In this document: positions 1-10,411 of the stretch, in pieces
Position numbering within the stretch: the stretch's first letter is position 1
Layout: every line of letters starts with the position of its first letter
Assembly (NCBI GenBank): GCA_038496445.1
Contig: JALMLS010000255.1
Coordinates: 578,679-642,678, forward strand
Source: Trichosphaerium sp. ATCC 40318
Lineage: Eukaryota; Discosea; Flabellinia; Trichosidae
Direction of reading: 5' to 3'
Length of the DNA stretch: 64,000 nt
Notes under the pieces: model-generated
The model's database searches: none
Seen by the model: only the letters and a program-made list of their open reading frames with translations
Told to the model about the DNA's origin: nothing
Made by a program: the position numbers and the translations under genes

Positions 1-1841
1 TCAACAGTACCATTTGATTTTCCGTTCTTGTACATACACCGTAACTTGAGCTGTCCGTTGTTGTACCACTGTCTATACTTATTGGTCATCTTTCCATTGG
101 TGTACACGCATTCTATTTCGATTTGTCCAGCTTCATACCATTGTCTAAACCTTCCGTTCATCTTGCCGTTGACGTACATGCACTCTGTTTTAAGTTGTCC
201 GTTTAAGTACCACTCTTCAAACAAACCATTGATGTTGCTATTAAGGTACAAACATCTCTTTTTGAGTGTTCCATTTTCATACCACTCCTGAGACTTTCCA
301 TTGCCAGTATTATAATGTGCCTTTAGGTGGCCATTGTAGTACCATCTCATGACCTCGCCAACCTCAACGCCATCAACATGGTAAGAAAGCTCTCTCATTT
401 GCCCGTTCTCATACCATTCTATACAGTCACCATTCTTCATTCCATCCATTCTGTGAAAGTGTAGTTCAAGCTTCCCATTTTCATACCACATCTTATGCTC
501 ACCTTCTTCGTTACCATCTTTAAAGAAGCAAAGCTCTTTGACTGTTCCATCAGCGTACATATACGAATACGCTCCATCCAACTTGTCATCCTTGTAAATA
601 CACTGTTCCTCAAGTGTTCCGTCTTCATACCACCTTTTGGCAACGCCATTTTTTTTACCATGCTTGTAAATAGCACTTTCTTGGATTCTTCCATTATCAT
701 ACCATCTCCTGCACTCTCCTTCAAACTTGTCGTTATAGCTTATATAGAAATGTCGCTTTTTTCCATTCTCAAACCACGTTTTCCGGAGGCCATGCACATT
801 ACCGTCCTTGTAAACACATTGTTCCTTTCTTTCTCCGTTCAGATGCCACTCTTTGTACTCTCCATTTTTTTCACCAGCAATGTAATAGCCCTCTATTTCA
901 GGAGCTCTATCGTTATACCACAAAGTACAGTGACCGTTTCGTTTGCCGTCAACCCACATGCTTGTTTCTCTAAGTGCGCCATCTTTACACCACCTCTTCA
1001 TCTCACCTTCTTTGATACCATCGCTGTAACAGCATTGCACTTTGACTTGTCCGTCTTCATACCATTTTATACACTTGCCCGTCTTATTACCCTTCTCGTA
1101 AGTGCACCGTTTTTTGCATTGTCCGTTCTTATACCACTCTTTGTAGTCGCCATGTCTTTGATTTTCAACATAAGCACAATCAAGTTCACATTGTCCGCTC
1201 TGATACCACTTTTTAGCCTTCCCGTTTTGTTTGCCGTCAGCCCACAAACTGTATTCTTCAGGCTTTCCATTCTGAAACCATTTCTTACACTCTCCATATA
1301 GCTTGTTGTCAATGCTTGTGTAATCAAGCCGTGGTTTTCCATTACCATACCACCTCTTGCACATTCCGTGTATCTTGCCTGCTTTGAACATGGACTGCTC
1401 TTTCGTTACTCCATTCTTGTACCACTCGGAACACTCTCCGTTCTTCTTGTCATCTTTGTAAATGCGATGTTCCGCAAGTTGTCCATTCTCATGCCACTTT
1501 TTATATTCACCGTTCTTCTTGTTGTCAATGAAATAACAGTGCACATCGAGTTTGCCGTTCTCGCGCCATTGTTTAAAAACACCATTCTTCTTTCCATCAA
1601 TCAACAAATACTTAGAACGTATATTGCCACTGTTGTACCAGACCGTCCACATTCCGTGCTTATCAAGGTTTTCATTGTAGTGCGTGCTGATTGCAGCTCG
1701 CTTAGATAGCGTATGAAACTTCTTAAAAGTTTCGTCATTGAAAGAGCACAAATAACGTTGAATATCTCTTGGCAGGTCTAGTAACTCTGTGGGAGGAGCA
1801 ATGACAATAGGTTGGTATTGTCCAGGCTTGTTTGTAGTCAT
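1..1841 (-). CDS. F-box-like plus YwqK/MORN-type repeat protein, 3' end outside window
   Basis: An uninterrupted frame runs from the ATG at 1841 to the window edge, about 613 codons without stop or intron. The N-terminus has a short F-box-like helix (LPRDIQRYL, residues about 19-27). It leads into a segment ending in LDKHG that the two related genes at 29606 and 58513 share. The rest is about 24 repeats of roughly 23 residues, each with a core W-Y/F-x-N-G followed by Y-x-D-G-K-x-N-G. This is the MORN_2 / YwqK-antitoxin-like repeat. In this family such repeats form beta-hairpin solenoids, and an F-box would suggest a ubiquitin-ligase adaptor. That role is inferred from layout only. All repeat tryptophans are TGG. 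No terminus is visible, so the full length is unknown. Confidence 0.85.
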   Translation of the reverse strand, partial: MTTNKPGQYQPIVIAPPTELLDLPRDIQRYLCSFNDETFKKFHTLSKRAAISTHYNENLDKHGMWTVWYNSGNIRSKYLLIDGKKNGVFKQWRENGKLDVHCYFIDNKKNGEYKKWHENGQLAEHRIYKDDKKNGECSEWYKNGVTKEQSMFKAGKIHGMCKRWYGNGKPRLDYTSIDNKLYGECKKWFQNGKPEEYSLWADGKQNGKAKKWYQSGQCELDCAYVENQRHGDYKEWYKNGQCKKRCTYEKGNKTGKCIKWYEDGQVKVQCCYSDGIKEGEMKRWCKDGALRETSMWVDGKRNGHCTLWYNDRAPEIEGYYIAGEKNGEYKEWHLNGERKEQCVYKDGNVHGLRKTWFENGKKRHFYISYNDKFEGECRRWYDNGRIQESAIYKHGKKNGVAKRWYEDGTLEEQCIYKDDKLDGAYSYMYADGTVKELCFFKDGNEEGEHKMWYENGKLELHFHRMDGMKNGDCIEWYENGQMRELSYHVDGVEVGEVMRWYYNGHLKAHYNTGNGKSQEWYENGTLKKRCLYLNSNINGLFEEWYLNGQLKTECMYVNGKMNGRFRQWYEAGQIEIECVYTNGKMTNKYRQWYNNGQLKLRCMYKNGKSNGTV

Positions 1842-2390
1842 TATTGGTACTGTTGTCTAAAAAGTACGTCAAAAAAAAGCTGTTCAGTGAAAAAGAAGAC
1901 AAGAACAAATGAAAACGGGTTGATTGATAGTGCTGAATTTCAATATTGATTTAAAGTTGATGTTAATTGTTTTTCGTGCACTTGTGTTGTCTGATGTGTA
2001 TACTTGAAGTCCAGAAACCTTTTTGCGAGCTCTTTCAAGAGCAATACACTAAACCACTTGACGTACGTTGTTTTGTTATAATAGTAGAGTTAAACGGTGA
2101 TTCGTCAAGTATCACCAGCTGTTGCACAAGTAGTTTGGTATCTGGAAATTAAAAATCACTCAACAAAATCCTTTAAGTAAGTACTGTCACTTAACCGCAC
2201 AAAAAAACAGTGAAAACATTCCCCCGCAAGTTTCCTTTGGTACTGCTAGTATAATGGTAGAGTCTCATTGACAGCGTACTGTTCAAATTGGCCCTGGGAT
2301 CAATAATAATAGTTTGGGAAATTGTTTATTTTTCAAATTTTTTTTATCTTTACTGACTTTATGTGCTTTCTTTTTTATTTGTACAACTTA
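1842..2390. other. Intergenic, AT-rich
   Basis: Divergent or tail-side gap between the MORN-like gene and DBR1. I see no convincing coding exon. Around 2240-2300 there is a box-A-like stretch (TAGTATAATGG) and a T-loop-like GTTCAAATT at tRNA spacing. The stems do not pair, so I do not call a tRNA. Confidence 0.4.
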
Positions 2391-3771
2391 TTATTTGTAT
2401 CTATTATATCCTCCTTGTTTCCTTGCTGGAGCCGATATCTTCTTCAATGGGTGCATTTTAAGCCCAATCATTTCCAAATACTTCGTTGTTTGAGGTTGAA
2501 CTTTAAAAACATATTCTTTGCCTTCACCGCCATCTCCACCAGTTGTCTTTGGTCTGACAGTCATAACAAAAGGCTCAGTGATAGCATAAGTACCTTTTTT
2601 CGCCAGAACATTCTCTTTCACCCACCTAGAGTTTTCCTCAAGAAGGGCTTTCTTCAATTGTTTTGGGAATCTTGGATTTGCATTTTCACGCAAAGGAAAC
2701 AGCTTGTGCGTAGCACGTACAATGGATAACCACTCTTCGTCATAATGTAATACCTTAGGTAAATTTGGTACCGAAGGATATACTTGAATAACCTTACAGA
2801 AGCGTCGGTTAGGTACAGGCTTATCAAGCGCCAAAAATTTTGTTTCTTTGACAGGTTCATCATCATTTGATTTGGGTGTTTGCCTTTGCCCTTTTCTACC
2901 CCTTACAGGTCTCTTTGTATGCTTCACTGTAGCTTCAAAGTGAACATGCATATGACCAGAACACCATCACGTTGGTTTAAGGTCTTTTAAGAGTTTCAGG
3001 TACCCACGAAATCCAAGAGCGTCTTGTTTGTTTGCATCTTTTTCAAACCATGGTTTTGTACGAAATAGCTTCTCAGCGTCACCGTAGGTGAAGATACTAC
3101 CCGGCCAGTCGTGTGACATTATAATATCAAGATGACCACGTACTTGAGACAGCTTAAAAAGCTCATACTGCCGAACATGGAAAGCGCTTTTTTTTTCTGC
3201 AAAAGTGTACGGTGGAAGCTCAAAATGGCCTTTCTGGAAGTCGTAACCCTTCCAAATACCGCTAAACCCTCCAATACGCACTCCTCCAAAGTTTAGAACG
3301 CCTGAATAGCCCATGAAATAAATATTAGGCGCAGCGTATCCTCCATAGTAGATTTCGCGCAAGTGGTTGCTTGCCTAGCGAAAGTAAGCATTTGTGATGA
3401 TTTTGGACGCTTTTTAACGTACTTCATGGTTGCCACCGATAAAAACAGTTGGAATAGGCGCTACAAGTTCTCCGTTGTAGTATTTGTAGAAATCTTTAAA
3501 GATGTGGTATTTTGCTGGTCCTGAAAGACATTCTAGGTCGTAATCGCATCGAACAGCCTCAAAATCGCCACAACAAAGGACGAGATCAACTTTGTAATCA
3601 TTTTGCTAATTACTTGTTGTAAGGTAAAGGTAACATGCTTATATGCGTTCAAACCTCCTCATAGTGCTTAACTTGCTCGTATATTCTATCTAACTGTCCA
3701 TGAGAACAGCCAATAACAGCAATATTGAGTGGTTCTGCTTTGGTTTCTTTTTCTTCCTCTTTAGGTTCCAT
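2391..3771 (-). CDS. DBR1: RNA lariat debranching enzyme, with an in-frame TGA
   Basis: DBR1 hydrolyses the 2'-5' bond of excised intron lariats in the nucleus. Exon 1 starts at ATG 3771 and carries the metallophosphoesterase opening [15 protein letters not shown]. Exon 2 has [12 protein letters not shown] and FIGGNHE. Exon 3 has [25 protein letters not shown] and MSHDWPGS. The last part has GHMHVHFEA and [13 protein letters not shown]. These blocks match the DBR1 family in order and spacing. Two short GT-AG introns separate exons 1-3. Total length is about 425 residues, ordinary for the family. Directly after LKPT, at 2967-2969, the frame has TGA followed by TGG. Family members have an aromatic residue there. 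The same frame then continues without damage to a TAA at 2391, so the coding potential on both sides is intact. Confidence 0.9.
2967..2969 (-). other. In-frame TGA inside DBR1
   Basis: TGA sits between the conserved LKPT and W-C-S-G-H-M-H segments, in a column normally Tyr or Trp. No intron can remove it without also deleting the metal-binding GHMH. See the finding on TGA usage. Confidence 0.85.
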
Positions 3772-4539
3772 CGCAGCAGTTATTTGAGTAATTGAAACGA
3801 ACGTCAATGCTACCATTCACCGAAGCAATTTACTTCGTCATCACCATTACCTAAATTTTCTTGTTTTCTGAACTCAAGCACAACACCGTGTATCCTTTCT
3901 TTGTCGTGTGCCACTATGACTCTTGCAACATACAAATGGAAGATCCAGATTTACGAAGAAAGGCATTTGAGTCTGGATCTTTGCTGTGGGCAGTGCAACA
4001 TTTACTAAGCTCTGCTTCTCTGGACTATTTATTGTGTCCTTTCTATGGTGTAAAAGAAGCACCTTTGCCCCACGTGTTTGTTTACAACTTAACTTTATTA
4101 TGGTCATCTCTTGAATGGTAACAAAACAATTTGAGGCACGAGAAAATTCATGTGTTTTAATCTTGCTTACATAGCTTTTTTCAATTTTTAAAAATGAACT
4201 ACTCAGCCAACACTTTATTGTTCTTTGGCTCACCATTATCGTAAAGCATATCATGCCAACCTAAAAGTAGTTAAAGGATGTAAATACGACACTAATGGAA
4301 ACAGACTAAGCAAAGGCTTCAACATGTCAAAAAGAATACATGGCTTGATTTGAAATCAATGGACAAGTTACGTAAATAGGTCGTATCTATTGCCTCGCTT
4401 AAATGATATCATCCTGCACGGACTCAAATTGAATTTCTACTTGGTATTGTATTCTTACATGCGTGCGTTCGATGACGCGAAAGAGAAACGAAGGAAGAGT
4501 TATTGACTTCTTTTTTTTTGTACAATTTGTTTTTTAAAA
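3772..4539. other. Gap between DBR1 and RhoGEF with an unassigned possible exon
   Basis: On the minus strand a possible terminal exon lies at about 4262-4199. It follows an acceptor-like TTTTAG and ends in TAG, with residues HDMLYDNGEPKNNKVLAE. I could not find upstream exons that join it. A plus-strand open stretch at 3861-4121 overlaps and looks fortuitous. One CACGTG lies near 4071. Confidence 0.25.
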
Positions 4540-7500
4540 TTACGTTGTGTATGATAGCTGGTTTTTAAGTCTATGTGCTCGCTGGAGTTGAAAATTTTTC
4601 ATTTGTTTCTTTATACTCTGTAGCCATGACTATATTATAAAGTCAGTTGATGTCATTAATAATAAAGAGAGGCGTGATTTCGAAAAAAAGTGAATTTGTT
4701 AGTTTTATACCTCTTTTGAGTCGTTTGACTCGCATTGTATAAGCATTGTAGAGCTTGACGTTAGTTCCATTATTTCGAATAAATTTACAGCAGATTTATC
4801 TATAAATTACTATGTCAGTTGAAAACCATAAAAAAGAAAAGTTGTAATCTCTAATTAACGAACCTTCTTTATCTGCACAGTTCACTACAGATATCTCTTT
4901 TAACATCCATTTCTTTTTCCACATGTATTTTTTGTTAAATTGCTATCGTGCGTATTAGTACAACCATTAATGGACAACGAAACGAGGAAAAAAATAAGAA
5001 TAATTTTGCTTCATTGTTGTGTTTTTTTTGTTGCCTAAGCAGGAACTGTCGTGAAGATGAAAAAATTAATTTGTGTTATAAGTACGTTACGAAGCATCTT
5101 CTTTGAGCTTGGAATGAGTTTTCTCTTTGTTAGAACCAACAACATATCAGTAAATAAATACACTCGAATTTTTTTAAGTTTCTGCTCCAATACTTCACTC
5201 TGTTTTAATCATTTTTAGCATACGTCTACCACATAACACTCAAAAGATTTTATATCCAAAAAAATATACACATACCGCATCACCCTCTTTTATCAACCTT
5301 CGGTTTCTTTGAACCAAATTAAGCTCTGATCCGTTATAAATGTTTAGTTGAAGATCTGCTAATTTTTTCATGCAAATCTCTGAGAAACTCTCCGCTTGTT
5401 CATTAACCTTATCAATAAATCTATTCATAGTTTGTAAGTTAGCAAATGATAATATTATAGCTTATATCACATGTTTCAAAAACGCACGTGACAGCCTCGT
5501 CGATGAGTTTAATTGCTCTTCCAAGATTTGTATGTTCAGAATGAGATTGAGTAGTGTGTTGATGGAGTTGCTAAAAATCGATAAGCCTTTTGATGTTTAA
5601 AACTAATTGCGTTTATTATACCCGTAGTAGTAAGCTATATCTACCTATAACATAAATGCAGTTAGATTTTTTTCGAAGCATAATACATAATTACTAGTAA
5701 AACGCAAAGGGAAAACAAAACAAAACAATTGAAATCACTATTTTGTTAGCAAACAAGAAGCTTTTTTCTAATGCGTACATATTCGTTGTATCGGCTTTAT
5801 AAGCATTGCTGAAAATTCCAGGTTTTTACATGCCGGATCTTGGAGGAAAGTCTAGAAAACACAAGGCATCAGACATGTTGTTTTGGCATAACATTAACTT
5901 ACCGTCATGTATGTTTTAAATTCTCTGTTGCTCTGATACAAACTATCCGCCATTGCTTTTGATAATGTCTTCATACTACAATACTCTGTGTATACTTTCA
6001 AATAACCAGCCTACAAACAGAATGCTTAGAGAAAGAGAAGAAAAAAACTACAAAAAAAACTAAACATACAAAATCAGAAAAAATGTCACCAACAACCATA
6101 TACGCAAGTGACTTTACTGGTCCCCATTTCATGGCTGCTTCTTCATGTCTCATATTCAAAGGTTGGTATAGATGTACATTATTCGTGCGGGCAATAGCCT
6201 TCATGTTACACGTTAGCATAAGCCAGTCTCGAAGAAGAAAAGGTTAAAGATTACAAACCTTTATATTTCCAAACAACACTCTATGTTCTTCTTTAGATAC
6301 AATACCTTGCTCAAGCATAGGGTTCATGAATAGCTGTATTAAAGTTATGTCCAAAAATCGTAAAAAATATTATTTTCAAAAAACCACGTGCGTCAATGAG
6401 TGTATTCAGGTCATCTTTGTAGTCGCTTTCTGTTTTCATAATTTCTGCCATTATATTCCCTTCAAAAATATTAATCTGTGATGCGGTTACAAGTATTTAC
6501 CTCTCTTGGCGCTGTGGTGTGGTAAAGCAGGTGAATTCTGATCATTTGCACCATCCATAAGTTTAGATACGTGCTGTAAAGAAAGAGAAGTTAAAAACAA
6601 TTGAAAAACTGATTCCGCTTTTTCGAAAGAAAAAAAAAACACAAAACAACACAAAAATCACGCTTTCTTTCGGAAGTAATTTTACGAAATGATTCATTGT
6701 GTTGTTTAGAAATTATTTCATATAATAGTGTACCATTGATTGTGCGCGTTTATGATTTTTTCCAAATCCGGTTGACAAATTTCGATTAAGGTTAACAGGT
6801 GGAGTGGACTCAACAAAACCGATTCTTGTTCTTCTATCATAAAGAGATGACTCTGATGCTGATTTTTCATGTTCTCTCGTCTTAAATGGAGTAGGTGGAG
6901 ATGAAGGCGGTGTATATTTCGGCGGTGAAGAGTGTAGAGAAGTTCCTAAACGTCTGTTCACTTTTGGCTTGGGAGGGACTTTAGGTGGAGGACTTGGTTT
7001 ACTCCTCCTCAGAATTCTATTTGGAGGAGCAGGTGTTGAGACTGCACGCTTTCCTCTCAGCTTTCTACAATAAATTAAGAAAATGTATTGAACACAAAAG
7101 GAAGTAAGTACAGTCGAAGCGTAATGAAAAATACATAAAAAAAATCGAGTGAACTTCACGTGTTGTTTTTACTGCAAATAAACCTTGTGGGGTCGCATAG
7201 ATTTTTTTTTTAAGTGTTCCTAAGGCAAACACACAATCTTACACGTAGAAATATTTATGTGTTCAAATCAGATCACTCTTATAAGATTCAATTTCGTGGC
7301 TCTGAATTTTTGTTCTTTTTGGTTTTTTTTTTTGAAAATCACGTGATCTTACCTTGTTGCTGGAGAAAGACGATGTATTGGCGGTTGTTTTGGTTTCGGT
7401 GGATCAATTAAAGGCTTTTTCGGCGCATGGCCGTTTTCATGGTGCTCCGACAATGATGTCCCAGGGTTTAATTGCTTAAGTAATGAAGCTACATCACTAC

Positions 7501-7830
7501 GGAGCTCCGAAAGAACGCGTGATGTTGTCGTTTTATAATCCTCAAATTCTTTCTTTAATGCTATCAATTGGCTTTGGTTGTCTTGTATCACCTACATAAA
7601 AATACTGCGTTGAGGATATGAATTGGGCAATTAAGAACATAAAAACAAAAAAGATGTGTTGCCATCCTTCTAGTTGTAGTTAATTGTTATGTACCGAAAA
7701 ATTTGATTCTGGCGTCGCAAAGGCTTTGTACATTATGCTTAATACTCACGTTTCTCCAACAGGTATTGTAAAATCCCCCAAAAAATACGTAAGCTGTACA
7801 GTATACTACCTGTTCTCTTTTGTTTTAATA
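4540..7830 (-). CDS. Rho guanine-nucleotide exchange factor (DH-PH), 5' end unresolved
   Basis: Activates Rho-family GTPases by nucleotide exchange at the membrane or cortex. From the N-terminus: a helical exon at 7591-7353 (FEDYKTTTSRVLSELRSD) and a Pro/Ser-rich basic linker at 7077-6740 (PPKVPPKPK). The DH domain follows in small exons: NIMAEIMKTESDY near 6450, EEHRVLFGNIK near 6260, VGDIFSDF joined to AGYLKVYTEYC near 6080-5990, AMLIKPIQRIC near 5800, then RYSLLLR and HTTQSHSEHTNLGRAIKLID near 5500. The PH domain runs from NRRLIKEGDA (5290) through VYLFTDMLLVLTKRK, KWMLKEISVV and VNLFEIMELT to the helix SWLQSIKKQM. It ends at TAA 4540-4542. One intron appears to use a GC donor at 6391. The start lies upstream of 7592, possibly with an exon near 7750-7830, and is not resolved. 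Confidence 0.85.
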
Positions 7831-8559
7831 AAGTAAAAAGCAATAGTGCTTATCTAATGGTAGAGATTAATCACTTTGAAAAAAAAAAAAAAACCCAAAA
7901 ATTCTCACGTGCGAAAGAAATTTCGTTGACACTCTTACTTGTTACGTTACATCAATTTGTATCAAACAATGGTATAAGACTATGACAAGCAAGCTAATAA
8001 AGAAAAGTAGCAACTTAGTAACGCGATTACACGATGCCAAACGTCAGAAAGTTGATAACGAGGTAGTGGCTATCGACAAAACAAGGCATCGTCAACATAC
8101 GTATGCTACGTAGGTATAGCGCACAAGCCGAAATCAACCAAGCCCTCACAAGACAAAGCACGATATCAAAAACCTGCGTAGCGCTTTTTTCTATTTACTC
8201 GCGTAGACGCTCCAAGTAACTCATACTTCGGAGAAAGGCGTATGGGACACTTTTAATCGACGAAGTCAATTGTTGTCAATAACGATAATAAACAAAAGCC
8301 GGCTTTACGTACCTTGCATTAACTCCTGCATGATAGCGTAGTTCCGACTGTCTGAATGTGTAAGAATACACCGTATTTAGCAAATTCTAACGTATTTAGC
8401 TCTACGGAGAAGTAACACTAAGAAGAAGACTATACATTCCTTTGTAAAGACTCACGTAGATTTAAAAAACGCATCGTACGCCTTTATTTGCGAAAACGCA
8501 AGCCGCTTTTTGTTTTTTTGATTATTATGCACAAAACACAATACTAACGGTTTTATAAG
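7831..8559. other. Divergent gap between RhoGEF and PP2C
   Basis: Should hold the promoters and first exons of both neighbours. I could not place either start codon. A branch-point-like TACTAAC at about 8542-8548 precedes the first recognisable PP2C exon. One CACGTG is near 7907. Confidence 0.35.
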
Positions 8560-10096
8560 GTCTGATATTGATTATGGATACCATCAAGTGTTTCATCCAG
8601 GGAAGCCAGACGCCGGTGAAGACACCTTTTTCATTAACGCCCAATATAGAGCTATAGCTGTGTTTGATGGTACGTATAACGTTATTTTTAATATTTAAAC
8701 CTCTTGTTTCTCCATTTTGCAATCAATTTGACTGTTTTGCTTTTAAAACCACGGTACAATCTCCGTGATGTTATACAATACCCAAGCGATACCGTTTGGA
8801 GGTTATATACAAACTCGACGCTAATACAAAGCGTACCCGGCCAAAAATACATTGAGCCACTTAATTTTATTTGTATATTCTCTTTATACGGACAACGATC
8901 AAATTTACTCTCGTTGATACCTCTAATTCAATCAAAGAGTTGTAGTTCCTTCTTTTTTTTGAAATATCTGTTGTTTCTCCTTGTATTATCACTAAAACAC
9001 CTCTAGGTATTGGTGAATGGCGTAGGCGTGGTATAGACGCAAGAGCTTACCCTCTAAAGCTATGTGATACAGCGCTAGAAGCTGTTCAAGATAATGAGCG
9101 TGATCCACTTGAAATAATGTCTATTGCTTGCAATGGGAGTAAAGGTATCGATGGTACAAGTACTGCATGTGTTGGCGTATTCGAAGGAAATGAGTTCAAG
9201 GCAGCAAACTTGGGTGATTCTGCTTTTGTCGTTATTCGTGATTTTTCACTTCATTTGCGATCAAAGTCTCAACAGGTACTTACTTAGACACCTTTTTGCC
9301 CACGGCCAAGATTTTCCTTTGTTTTCACAGAAACACGTCAACGTTCCTTTTGGGATTTTTGGCAGTTCCTTTTTTCGTAATTTCGTATTTATACACGTGT
9401 GAGGTGTCATCACTGATTTTGCTCGTTTTTACAAAAAAATCAGAATATTACAAAAATCATTTGCTACAACGCGTGTGGACGTCTTAATTTTGCTCAAGTT
9501 TTGCCTACATTTTGTTGCAAAACTTCAGGATTTTATTTTGGAAGTAACTAGTTCCTAGTCGTCACTTTAGTGTTTTTTTGACTCATTTTTTTTGTTTTAG
9601 ATTAAGTTTAATGTACCGTATCAAATGGGTAGCACATCTAATATTGTACCGTGGGAAAAAGCGGATACGTATAAGACAACAATAGAAATTGGTGATGTTA
9701 TCGTTATGGGTAGTGACGGCCTTTTTGATAACTTGTTTATTGAGGATATAATCAAAGTCATAAAAAAAGTGCGTCAGATATCCACAGAATTAACTTTGCT
9801 TCACGGCCTCATTTGATGACCTTTCAATTTATTGATACTATTGGTATTCTATCTAACAATGGTTTTTGTAGAATTGGGATAGCTCAGCGCAGAAAATGTC
9901 AAAAGCAATGGGCCATAAAGCGTTTGTAAAGTCTAAAAACAGAAAAATCAAGACACCTTTTTCAGAAGAAGCAAAAGCTAGCGAATATGATTGGCCTGGT
10001 GGTGGTAAGATGGATGATATTACATTAGTGATTGCACGTGTAAAATCGTTACCACCAGCACCAGATATGACACGTTCACCATCATTAGACCTGTAA
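8560..10096 (+). CDS. PP2C-type Ser/Thr phosphatase, PPTC7-like, 5' exon missing
   Basis: Metal-dependent phosphatase of the PPM family, closest in motif layout to PPTC7. The first visible exon starts after an acceptor at 8559 with GYHQVFHPGKPDAGEDTFF, then AIAVFDG. The next exon (from about 9007) continues IGEWRRRGIDARAYPLKL, GTSTACVGVFEGN and AANLGDSAFVVIR. Later exons have GDVIVMGSDGLFDNLF and, near the end, GGGKMDDITLVIARV. The metal-binding aspartates of the GED, DG, SDGLFDN and DD motifs are present. Stop is TAA at 10094-10096. The intron 9277-9600 is unusually long for this window and contains a CACGTG. The initiator exon upstream of 8560 was not found. Members of this subfamily are often mitochondrial, but no targeting peptide can be judged here. 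Confidence 0.85.
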
Positions 10097-10411
10097 AAAG
10101 GAAGAAAAAAAAGGATTTCAAAAAAAAAAAGAAAAAAAACCGAAAAAAACCTTTTTTTTGTATCATTAATAAATTATATGAAGAACTAATAACACTCCTG
10201 TTGCTGCCCACTCGGCGTTTTTTAAAACTGAAGAACAACATTCCAGAAGGTGTTGCACTAAGAAATCTTCAGCTGTCGTATATGCAAAGAGTATAAAACC
10301 ATTTATTGCTTTTTACTGAGAAAATGACATTTTTAGACAATTTACACGTCTTAGTCCCCATTTACGTAAGAGCAATGGATATCACCAAAAGGTAAAACTC
10401 AATTATATTAC

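Noticed and set aside
495-1301. Long plus-strand open frame opposite the MORN-like gene
   Set aside because: It is the complement of regular repeat codons; the minus frame has the conserved W-Y-x-N-G repeats.
2240-2300. tRNA-like box A and box B spacing (TAGTATAATGG ... GTTCAAATT)
   Set aside because: Acceptor, anticodon and T stems do not pair and no anticodon loop is credible.
2967-2969. Selenocysteine reading of the DBR1 TGA
   Set aside because: The column is aromatic in the family, not Cys, and no SECIS-like hairpin was noticed; Trp reading, readthrough or error are likelier.
3861-4121. Plus-strand open stretch of 86 codons
   Set aside because: No family likeness, no joinable exons; overlaps a better minus-strand terminal exon candidate.
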